In this document: piece after piece, positions 43,254-53,930 of the stretch
How the letters are laid out: each line of letters opens with the position of its first letter
Position numbering within the stretch: position 1 is the first letter of the stretch
NCBI RefSeq assembly: GCF_963675165.1
Contig: NC_087382.1
Coordinates: 6,496,315 to 6,560,314 of the forward strand
Direction of reading: 5' to 3'
DNA length: 64,000 bases
DNA from: Halichondria panicea
Taxonomy: Eukaryota; Porifera; Demospongiae; Suberitida; Halichondriidae
The notes under the pieces: model-generated
Told to the model about the DNA's origin: nothing
The model's database searches: none
What the model saw: only the letters and a program-made list of their open reading frames with translations
Translations under genes and position numbers: made by a program

Positions 43254-46200
43254 TTACGTGCTCACTGTCAGACCCGGAACATCCTCCTCCACCAGCCTCT
43301 TATCCCTGCACGGATGAATTACATGAACATAAATTGAAGCAATGGATCAGTTCACATACACTATGATCTAAAAGAAAAAAATTGACTGTGCAACTATCGA
43401 TCTCACCTAAAGCCACTTGTGAAGTACCGAACCAAGACGATCACCAACAGCACAATGAAAACTGACAGTAGGATAGCGATAATACATCCGATAATTAAAC
43501 CACCAATTTCTCCCCCTGTTAATAAATCTGTCTGGGGTGTAGGTCTGGCAGAGGTGATAGTTTCAACAGGTATGGAAGTCACTGTGAATGTAATTTCTCC
43601 CCCTGTTAATACATCTGTCAGGGGCGTAGGCCTGGCAGATGTGGTAGTTTCAACAGGTATGGAAGTCACTGTTTCCACAATAAAACAGTCTGGTGCCAAT
43701 AAGCTATCCAGTGCGGTAGCACAACGAGGATCAACATGGAATCTCAACGAATCTACCAAAATCGAGGCTTTCCTGGTCTGAACCCAATCACTAACAAGGG
43801 CAACTAAGTGACTTGCACTGTATTTCTCAGTCCCAACAATCCTTGCTCTGTAAATGATTTGCTGGTCATTTGGAACTCCCCTGCAGCTTATTTCCTCATT
43901 TCGAATATTATTATCACTTAGAGTACAGGAAGGGCATACAATGTTATTCAAAACACTCAAAATTGAAACGTGCAGTGATTGCAAGTGACGAGAAGCATCA
44001 ACCTAAAAGCATACATGTACATGAATGAACACGACCATGGCAAGCTGTATAATGTGTTTTTCACAAACCTGCCATCCAGTGCAACTGTTGACTGGCCCCA
44101 ACATGAGTTGAAAGAATGCCAGCCGCTCTGTAAAACAATAACACTAAACATGTACAGCTTTTAATTTAGTAGCAATACGGCATCTGAACAACAGTGTACA
44201 TTTTTAGAGTCACTCAACGAGTACTCAAGCACTGCAGTGCTACATTACTAGAGGCATAATTATGTTATCATTATTGTTACACTGTACATGTGGGCAGCCA
44301 CGGGTATAGTAGTTGTTTGGTTTGTTCGTTTATTTGAGTCTGCTTATAACTAAAGTAGAAAGCTATAATTGTAAATGGTTTGTTGGTCTTGGGAGGCTTC
44401 TTTGCTGACTCTGGATCCTAGCATCAGGACTCATACTTCTTTAAGACTCCAGGCTTCTTTGCTGTGATCCTAGACCACAGTGCATGTCTCATGCACCGCT
44501 GTTCTCAAATGTTTCAGCATGCCTCCAGTCTGGTTTAGTTTTATTGCTCCTGAGTTGCTGTGCTACACAGCTCAGTCATACATACTACATGCACTGGCTG
44601 CATTACATCACCATAATCATGTCACCAGCCAAGGGTGTGCACTTTAGTGCTCTAGTATTTATGGTTGCAATAGTAATTAGGATTGTCTATACAGAATGTG
44701 TTCCCCGTCCATTTACGAGTACAACATACCCATTGTTGTACATATGATAACTTCGACACAACTCTCTCTCGCTTGGTTGTTCCCACGCTTTTTGCAATGT
44801 GTTTTTAAAGGTTAAACATGCACTGACACATTTTTGTCCATTGCAAAGTGTGTGTCGAAATAGCGTAGTTATACAGTTGTAATTGCAGTAAAAGTATACT
44901 CACCCTCTGTAGTTGGTAATGTATCTGCAATGATTGCTACAACAGTTCCAGCTCCTCTACTCGTCAACACCGATACTCCAATTATGTAGTGTGTGAAAGG
45001 GGTCAGAGCAGTCAGCTTAGCCACATTGTATGCAAACACTTGCTTCATTGACTCCACTGTTCGAACCAAATACCCTTCTTTACTCAGCCATTCAATAGAT
45101 GCGTGGTATGTCACCTGAAAGGTGTATTTCATACGTGTATTAAATAATCACGGTTTGTTGCAATGAAATTAAAATGGTTGTGAATGAAGGAAAATATTGC
45201 AAAAGCTCACCTGAAATCCCAGAATCGGCTCATCAGTAGAAGTGGGATAGTCCCATGACAGTGTGATTGAGGAGTTGGTGGAGCTCCTTACCAACAAATT
45301 CCTAATGATTGGTATTGCTGTAAGAACACAAAATCATTGTATAACACGGAGCAAAATTAATACATTAATGATGAGAGCAGCTGAAAAGTGCTCAAAACAC
45401 ACAAATCACACCTGGATCAGGAACATAGATGAGTTTTCCTTCTGACGACTCCCCTTCAATTTCATCCCCACCATTGAGCACAGTAGCAGTGACTGTCACC
45501 ACATAGTATACAGAGGCTAAAGGTACTGTGATGTTGGCAGCACCAGTACTCCCGGAAAATATCTGGATATTATATTTTCTCCGAGTGATTGATTCCCATT
45601 TTAGAGAATGGAGGACAACATTCGATATTAGATAGACAGACATAAAACCATCAATTTACTACTGAAGAATCAAAAATAATAAAGTGATTGGTTATTATAA
45701 CGTTGAGGTAACGATGCAACAGATAGGTATAATTATATGCATGTGCAATGGAATGAACCTCCTACATGTATAACGGATTCTCCCATCAGAGGACAAACTA
45801 TAATAATAAGATCTGCATGGAAAGTACATGGGAAAAGTGCCTCGGAGGAGTTATACACCATGGGCCTTAATACCTACATGTATAGTACACCATTGTTATT
45901 GTAGTCAAGCCTCAAGGGCAAGGTTTGCGCATGCGCACTAAGTATCTGTTATTTAGCTATGGCACAGATTGAAATCTCTATATAAGAACAAAAAACCAAC
46001 TTCACACAGCCAAACCTTCGTGATCTATGACAGCAGATGACCTACATTCTCCCGGCTACTATTGCGTTCTGGAAAAGATCCTGTTTACCAAACAAAAACA
46101 CTAATGACCAGGCCAGGTTTGACGATGCTGTAAATGCACCACTTTGGCATCTAGGTGAGCAGACTCACAATCACCACAAACACACAGATAGACCAACCAC

Positions 46201-49200
46201 TATCGTCGGGTTAGGAAAAATAATCATGCACTGAGTGGTTATTATTGTAAGGCTTGACTAACCTTGACAATGGGGTCCACGTGCTCAGTGAGGGGACCCT
46301 CATCGAGGATGATATCTGGTTGTTGAACAGCATAAACAGTGTAAGAGATGATGATTCCATTCGGCTCAGCCGGCTCAGTCCACCGAACCTCCACAATGTT
46401 TGGAGCCGGATTCACGACCTCCAGAAACCGAGGGGGAGATGGTCCTTCAGGTATAAAATCAGGGTTGATAAAGGGTTCTGATAAATGTACAATAGGTATA
46501 TATGCAGCTCTTTATATTAAAGCACCGGTGTATAATGCCTTGGTGCAGTTCATACACATGGGTGTAGCAAGGACATATCTGCTGAATTGCGCTTAGAGAC
46601 AAAAATTTATCAATGCGAATGAGAAAAGATATGGATCTGAAAAGAGGTCAAAATCACAATGGCTCCAAGTGTAGCAGCTCTTTCCTCCACTGTATGGTCT
46701 TAACTACATTTGTACCATAATTATAGCAACATATCCAGTGTTAATAATAAAATTTCTACGAACAGATTTGATAAGCATAATTCTGGAGAGACGCAACTCA
46801 ATGTTAGTAAAGCAGCTACATTTGTATACCTTGAAAATAAGCTTTAATCTAGCTACTATGGTGCTCGCATTGCAACCATTGAGCAGGTACAGCTAGAATA
46901 CACAGACAGACAAACACAAGATCAGCTTTTATGTATTCCTTTGTTGCTAAGCTCGAGGTATAACAGCTACTGTTACTATACACACATTGGTAATTAATTC
47001 ACTTATAATTACACATAAGGTTTAGCTACGCTACCACATGTACATGTACAAGTACAACTGTATCATGCAGTTGTTGCCAAAGTGATTGCCGACACTAAGC
47101 TTACCTTCAGCAGTAGTCGTAATGATGTTTTCAAGGGAGAATTCGGAGGGGAGATATTCATCACTAATGGCTTGAACGCTGAAGTTGTACGATGTGTAAG
47201 GCTCCAGTCCCACCACTGTATAGTTCCTCAACGAAGGGTTCACATTGTACACATACATATTTGTAGTTGTAAGGTACTCCTGATAAGTATTTCTGTATCG
47301 AATTGTAAAGCCAGATATTCTGTGTCCACCGTCGCAAGGATGTTCGTCCCATGCAAGCACTACTGCAGACTTTGTAACTCGAAGGGCAGTTGGACTGCCT
47401 GGGCGAGGAGGCACATCTGCATTATTGGGAGAAATATACGGGTGAGAATTGAATGTTGTGAAGCATAATTATATACAAGCATAATTATTATTATACGTGT
47501 ACTAGAATTAATCAGTACATGTAGCTGAGAAGCAAACTAACACACCAGTAAACAGTAGAGTGAAAGTCCTCCTCTGTGTCTGCCCTTGTCTGTTTTGTAC
47601 CTCACAGGAGAACACTCCTGCGTCACAATAAGACACCAACCGGTTACTGGCTATCTGCAATACATTGGTGCCGTCATCATCATGCGAGACTTGTCTAAGA
47701 TTCTGGTCCATGGTGCCCACTGGAGCCCCATCACTTTTATACCAGGTCACAACTGCATTGACGCCATGAGTGTCACAGTGGACACGAATGTCAGAATTAT
47801 TTGGCCACACAGTGGCTCTGTCAAAGCCATCTCCATTGAGGCCAAACCCAGTTATTATGGGGACGAAATCTGATTAGTTCAAAAGTGTATAATTATACAT
47901 TCCTACCTCATGAAAACATACAACTGTACCTTCTCGAGGTGTAATGACTGTGAGATACACACTCCTGGGTCCATTGTCATTGGTGAATGCCAACACACTG
48001 CAGGTATACCCTGTGCTAGGAGTGAGCCCAACAAATATGTACTCTGTTGTGACATTAGAATCAACAATGACTTGTATTTCCTCATTGTCAGCAGGTCTTA
48101 GGAATAACTTGTAGCCTTTGATCACGCCATTTCTGTATTCTAAAAGTGGAAATCCCCATTGAAACTCGAGCGCTGTGCTATTTAGAGCAAGCACATGGAA
48201 AGCAGTAGGGGGAGCAGTCGGTGCTGGGAGAAGAGAAGGAAACATTTTGGTTGGCACTACACACCAAATGCATGCATTCTAAACAACGTTTCTATAAAAA
48301 GCAGTTTTATGATTGCAATTATAGCCAGGTAAACTCATTTGGAGACATAATTATGCAAATGAATTCAAAAAACTTTAGCGGTGCATGGAGATACCTGTTT
48401 CAACGGTAGTAGCTCTTACAGCTAAAGAAATCTTCCCAATAACTTTGTTCGTGCAATATTGATATTTGTACTCCGCTCGGACCTGGATACGATATGTGCT
48501 GTCAAAGAGGAGTTGAGTTGCAGTTGCCATGGTTTCAGTACCAGGAACAGTCACTCGAGTACTATGTCCTCTTGTAGAGAAAAAAACTGTGAACTCGGGC
48601 TCTACTACGTCCGGAGGGAATGGATACATCTGCAAGGATAGAATTTAGTTGTTGAAGGGGCACTAACACCGACAAAATTACCAACAAGATCTACATGTCT
48701 GGGGAAACATCAGCGATCTATATTCACCAATCACCAGTGAATTAATTAAACCATGGGCATCTCCTAGACAACTGTACAGTACGGAAGTAGGATATATTAT
48801 ATATAAACTCACTTTCCAGCTGACTGTGATAGATGTTGCACCAATTTGATCCACAGACAGTCTTGTAACCGGGGCTTTGTTTTCCTCTACGAAAGCAAAA
48901 GTATGAAATTGTACCCTTACACTGGATTGTACATGTATAACAATGCGGACCTTTCAAACAGATCACTCCAATATCCGCATCATGTTGACAATTGTGAACA
49001 CCCCATCCATTGAAGTCACAATCTTCGAGAATTTCATGGCCATGAGAGCAATCAACATTGTCCATCCAAATTGGACCTAAAGTAACATGTGTTTGCATTA
49101 ATTAACAGTACAATTTCTATGCAACTCACAAAAAACAGACAATAATTATATGCATGTGCGACTGTATCTCACCAGACCCTTGACCAAATCCAGCTTCGCG

Positions 49201-52200
49201 CACATGACACAGTGCTGAAGAAAAATTCAGAGATTGGCATATCACATTAGCCTCTGGAGAACCGAACGCATCATCGCAAACAGTACCCCATGAATTATTG
49301 TAGAACACCTCCACTCTCCCCATGAAGTCAATTCGTGGTGCTGGCGGAATAAGCCTGAGAGGCAATTTTGGAGTTTTTCCTATAGAATTGGACACACGCG
49401 TGTGTTAATAATTATACATGTACAAACACAGAACTGAATAATGTAAGAATCATTATAATCATTATTAATTTGTAAACAAATTGGCCCTATAGGGAAGTGG
49501 ACAAACTTACTCTCTTCAGCAGTTTTGACTTGAACCAAGGACCGCCTTCCGACTAGAAATCCACTGTTTCCACGCAGATGTACACACAGACCTTTCACTT
49601 CAGTTCTGATTTGAATTTTGTATGTAGTGTTTTTGACCAAGGAATGGATCACCACACTAAATTTACGATCCAGATTCACGGAGTACCTGACCTGTCTTGT
49701 AACAAATTGCTTCATAAATGTATTTGCAGTTTGTTCGAAGACATACACTCTGTGACGAATAAAACGGGTGTCTATCGGGATTTCTGGCACCTGGTAGTGG
49801 AGAACAAAATAAATGCAGGTGATACATGTATTTTTAATGTAAATATACCATCCACTCGACTGTGACAGTTGTAGAAGATGCATCAATTTGGCTAATGTTC
49901 ACTGGTCTCTGCACAGCGGAGACTGCAAAGAGAGTTTACACTCTGACGTTCGTACAGTACAATAATTAATGTACACCCTTACAGAAATGCAATGAGTGTG
50001 ACACGTGTGTGGCACATATCAGTTGCACGCATATACTCTCATAGCACACACTTCTGACATATATGCCACACGTGTGCTACACTTCAGAATTTCGCACTCA
50101 AGCGTGGTACAAGTGCAGGAGGAGAGTAACATAAAAGCTGTACTAAGAGTGCCCCATGAATGTACTGTGAATGCAGTCTGCACACGTGCTGCTCTTATTG
50201 TATGCACGCGTACTGCACCTATGTATTGCTTGTGTGTGGCATACGTGTATGGTATGCATGCCACACACATGTCACACGTGTGCATAACGTGTGTGATGCT
50301 TTTGTCTCACACCTATGCTTCCAGATTCAGCACACGTGCTACATACATGTAGCACGTGTGCTGCTTGCTTTATGCATGTATGATGCCCTTGCCATTGTTA
50401 CCATGGAAACTCAAGATATCGTCTATCCAATATAAAACTGCAGCATACAGTAGATCACATTATATACACGACTTGTGCTATATATATTTGTTCTTTTCCT
50501 AGTTCTCCAACCTCTGTTGCATAAGAAGTATATAGGCGTTTTCTTTTAGCTTTGCTTGCAGCTTGAAAATGTTCTTTTTACCTACATTAGAAAATAATGT
50601 GAAAACTACACTTCCTTGTACCAGGAGTGTATAAGGACTCCTGCTTGTACATATACTAATGTACCCACTACAGAAATAGAACCAACAGACTACTTACGTA
50701 GTATGTAAACAACTCACCAATCTCTAAAACAGTTTTCTCTGGGATTTTCTCCTTTGAACTTGTTGCCTGTAGCATTGCTTGTCACTGGTTGGTAAGACAC
50801 ATTAGCATTCTCTTCAGTCTTCAGCCAACTTTAAAAAAGAGCTATAAGTCCTTATTAACTAGAGCAGAATTTGACAAAGATTTGAAGTAAACTTTCGACA
50901 GCTGCTAGTAATACAGTGTGTGTGGAACGAGTGCAGTTGGCATGCGTGCAAGTACACGTGTGTGGCTTGTATGCAGTTTGCTCGCATACCAACTGGATGT
51001 GTGTGAAACGAGTGCAGTTGGCATGCGTGCAAGTACACGTGTGTGGCTTGTATGCGGTTCGCTCGCATACCAACTGGATGTGTGTGAAACGAGTGCAGTT
51101 GGCATGCGTGCAAGTACACGTGTGTGGCTTGTATGCGGTTCGCTCGCATACCAACTGGATGTGTGTGGAACGAGTGCAGTTGGCATGCGTGCAAGCACAC
51201 GTGTGTGGCTTGTATGCAGTTTGCTCATATACCAACTAGATGCGTGTGGAAGGCGTGCAACAGACACATGTGCAGGCTACATGCGTGTGGCATATATGTA
51301 CGATAGCCGTAAAGCTCGGTTCTCATGACACGCTTGTCCTGCACATAAATATCCATTGCACACGTGCAGCACTCATTGTTGCATGTGTGCAGCATACGTG
51401 CTGCACTTATACATTTCTGTAAGGGCAATCATTCAAAGAGTATACCTTACATGTAAGGCAGAGCAATTGTACAACAGTACCTTTTAATGACTAAATGAGT
51501 ATATTTATATAGTATTGCAAATCTACGAAACAAATGTAACACAAATGATGATCTAGATAAAAATTAATAATATCTCACATGATTGACAAACAACTTGGAT
51601 GGGGCTCCCTGTACAGATTTTGCCCCCGTATCCATCGAAGGAGCACATGTCCAGGCTTGTTTCATCACCAGCACAATTCACATTATTTATCCACACCGTT
51701 GCATTGTCAGGTCTACGTCCTAACACGAAGGGTTGTGTATAGGGAACAGCACAGACTGCCCATGGAAACCCCAAGTTTCTGAAGCAAGATACAGTGACTT
51801 GATCTAGACACTACACGTATACTGTATATCTAGTGATTGAGGACATGGAAATATTCAGGCAGAATTAAGCTCACCGACACACTGCTTTTGCAGTTTGAGA
51901 TGGTAACTGACTTCCACATACTGCACCCCATGTGTCATTGTACTGCACTTCAGCCCTTCCAGTGTGATTATAGCTGCTACCTACCAGTCTCAATCCCTCC
52001 AGGGCTAATTGGAACACATGCATGCACATGATTGTGATTGAATATCTATACACAATATCAGGAGTACATTCATATACTCCACTCCTGACAATATCTATAC
52101 ACACTATAGTAATACTAGAATGTTTTACGAACATCAAACATAATTATGCCACTTCGATTCGCAAAGGTATTTCACTGGCAAAACATTCTAGTAATACGAT

Positions 52201-53671
52201 ACACTGAAAGCCACTCCCTTTTTGCCTTTGGAAAGGGATTGGTAAGCTACTTATCTACTTATCAAAGAGTTGTTCCGTGCGTGAAGAATCTTCCACACGA
52301 AATAACCTTTGCAGACGTCACAAATACCGTATAGCGTGTATATTTCGAAGGTATAAATGTTCGCGACTTTCGCTGATCAAGCATGTATACCGTATAGCGG
52401 GTAAATTTTCGGGGGACAAAATATTCGTGGTTCAGCAATATTGAGACATTTCGTGGGTAATATTTTCGTGGTTGCTTAGCTTGCACTGCAGGTAAAGGTA
52501 GGCAAGGTCGCTTCATTCGTGGGTAAAATATTCGTGGTCATCTCCAACCACGAAAATTTTACCCCACGAAAATTACCCGCTATACGGTACAATGTATATC
52601 GTGAACATACTGAATACCCACGAATATAATATCGCATGCATGCATGCTGCAGAAAGGCTGCTCTTCCACGAACATTTATACTCGAAATATTCCCGCGATG
52701 CCATACTCAGGTGCCACCGCCCACACACTTTTACTGCACAATAAGCCTAAGTACATGTAGAAACGGCGGCTAAAAGTTCATTGTTCTACGCTGGGACACC
52801 TCTAGCTTTATACCAGACCCTTTTGGAATGCATAAGGTAAAAACAACAAGTGCTGTAATTGATGTAGTTACAGCACCACCATAATTTAAGCGCCACGTTA
52901 GTATCAGCATTATTTTTGAGGCCCTAAAAGAAGCGCTTGCCGTTGCTATATTTATTTTTTCTGGTGCTTCTTTTAGACATCAAGACGATCATCCTGCATC
53001 TTTGACTTCCTTCACACCTCTGAACAGTTGTTACAGTCAATGAATGTAGTTCACGAGTCAGTATCAACGTAAGGTGCAGCTAGCTAGCAAGTGAAACTGA
53101 GCTAGACCACGCCCATTTTCTCTAAATGTCTATACTAGCTGCAGAACATAAGCGCCATCATAAATTTAGACGCCAGCTGAACTGAACGCATTTTCGGTGT
53201 TCCAAAATATGCACCACTCAAAAGGGGAATTAATTGTTTCTGGTGCTGTAATTACATCAATCATAAATCATGGCACTAATCGTATGATATGCTATTTGTG
53301 ACTTGAGTTTGTACAGCAATTAATCCCGTATCAGTAACTGCACGTCGTCAAGCAAGTAATTGCAAGGGGGTTTGTTTTTAAATAATGGCCGCGTCTGCAA
53401 TGTTACTGTAAAACCTCTAATTCAGGCGACACTTTTTAAAAATAATTACGAAACCAGGATCAGCAAGGCTAATAGCACTCGGTTACGCCTTGTGCAATTA
53501 GTAGCATAAATAGCCTTGCCATTTCTTTACTCGTGCTAAGATTTATGATTGGCCACATAGCATCTTCTATTGATGATTTATTGATGGTAAGACTAGCGAG
53601 ACACCATCATCTTCACCTTGACATGAGCACACAACTGGAAGCACGAGGGCAATGATAAAAAGTCCAACCAT
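43254..53671 (-). CDS. Receptor B: SRCR/fibronectin-III/Ig type I membrane protein, tandem paralogue of receptor A
   Basis: Nineteen exons closing to 1233 residues: 53671-53617, 52004-51875, 51778-51579, 49922-49849, 49790-49511, 49379-49173, 49076-48951, 48886-48813, 48629-48395, 48223-47930, 47869-47546, 47416-47105, 46477-46263, 45562-45412, 45317-45211, 45114-44904, 44127-44069, 44002-43407 and 43305-43254. Signal peptide [21 protein letters not shown] 1 ([15 protein letters not shown]); FN3; SRCR 2 ([19 protein letters not shown], ~247-357); two FN3; Ig ([12 protein letters not shown], ~560-666); three FN3; the juxtamembrane cysteine module (~1000-1124); a stalk with two 29-residue TVTSIPVET repeats; membrane helix ~1186-1209; 24-residue tail. 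Exon boundaries and phases follow receptor A almost one for one, and several exons have identical length (126, 324, 151, 107, 59 bp), so the pair arose by gene duplication. SRCR 1 lacks the canonical VCDD (VCGS instead). Introns 1 and 3 are inflated by repeats. Confidence 0.88.
43504..43677 (-). repeat. In-frame 87-bp tandem duplication in the receptor B stalk
   Basis: Two adjacent 87-bp units encode [20 protein letters not shown]... and [20 protein letters not shown]..., ending LTGGEI. Thr/Ser/Pro-rich, a likely O-glycosylated stalk just outside the membrane helix. Confidence 0.9.
46840..46965 (-). repeat. R2-family fragment, reverse orientation
   Basis: GCAACCATTGAGCAGGTACA, GCTAGAATACACAGACAGAC and CTAAGCTCGAGGTATAACAG match the right end of 40430-41255. 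In receptor B intron 12. Confidence 0.55.
49976..51425. mobile_element. 1.45-kb inverted-repeat element carrying a minisatellite, receptor B intron 3
   Basis: Left end CCCTTACAGAAATGCAATGA, right end CATTTCTGTAAGGG. The interior is dominated by CACGTGTG/TGCATGCGT-rich sequence with local palindromes, and by the 81-bp minisatellite. No target duplication found and no transposase. The open frames seen in all phases are by-products of the repeat period. Confidence 0.65.
50916..51240. repeat. 81-bp minisatellite, four near-identical units
   Basis: Units beginning GTGCAGTTGGCATGCGTGCA start at 50931, 51012, 51093 and 51174, an exact 81-bp period, followed by one decayed unit. Because 81 is divisible by three, several long spurious frames run through both strands. 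Confidence 0.95.
52325..52703. mobile_element. Degenerate CCGTATAGCG-type MITE interrupted by another copy
   Basis: Left arm ATATTTCGAAGGTATAAATG after TACCGTATAGCG pairs with right arm CATTTATACTCGAAATATTC. The arms are separated by the complete element at 52390-52587. In receptor B intron 1. Confidence 0.65.
52390..52587. mobile_element. CCGTATAGCG-family MITE, 198 bp, inserted at TA
   Basis: Ends CCGTATAGCGGGTAAATTTT and AAATTACCCGCTATACGG, flanked by TA (52388-52389, 52588-52589). Subterminal CACGAAAATTTTACCCCACG sequence recurs in a truncated copy at 59699-59780. Confidence 0.85.
52850..53240 (+). repeat. Dispersed repeat R4, copy 1
   Basis: Contains AGCGCCACGTTAGTATCAGC, CATCATCCTGCATCTTTG, CTGAACAGTTGTTACAGTCA, CCCATTTTCTCTAAATGTCT and GACGCCAGCTGAACTGAACG. 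All recur in order at 54130-54495. In receptor B intron 1. Confidence 0.8.
53270..53555 (+). repeat. Dispersed repeat R3, copy 2
   Basis: Shares TGTACAGCAATTAATCCC, CTGCACGTCGTCA, CTAATAGCACTCGG and TTTACTCGTGCTAA with 30001-30270, in the same order and orientation. Confidence 0.75.
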
Positions 53672-53930
53672 TCTTGATCTTCACATCACACGCAGATACA
53701 TGTGCAGCTGCTGATCTAGTAGCCTCGAATCCACGCTGATTAAAATCGGCGTGGATTCGAGGCTACTGACTACAAACCACATGTGCATTCACATCATCTT
53801 GGCGAAACGATCCTTGCATGGTTGTTTATTTGCAAAGTTTGTACCCTGCCTATTTACCTATTATATATCTGTTATTATATCTCTGATCTCTAGCTAGCTA
53901 TACTTCTCGATTTGATCTGCTGACTTAGTG
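53672..53930. promoter_or_regulatory. Shared divergent promoter of receptor B and AMPK beta, with a central hairpin
   Basis: Only 259 bp separate the two start codons, which point away from each other. Near the receptor B side lies an uninterrupted inverted repeat: AGTAGCCTCGAATCCACGC (53718-53736) and its exact complement (53749-53767). The TAGCCTCGA start resembles the foldback elements at 12792 and 24062. No TATA box is evident by eye. Confidence 0.6.

Noticed and set aside
50916-51240. CRISPR-like array
   Set aside because: Contiguous 81-bp tandem units without unique spacers, in an animal intron.
50855-51328. Several open frames of 60-136 residues on both strands
   Set aside because: All run through the 81-bp minisatellite, whose period is a multiple of three; no start context, no domain, and all frames are open equally.
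52262-52516. 84-residue minus frame upstream of receptor B exon 2, considered as its first exon
   Set aside because: It lies in the CCGTATAGCG MITE pair. A true signal-peptide exon with the right phase was found at 53617-53671.
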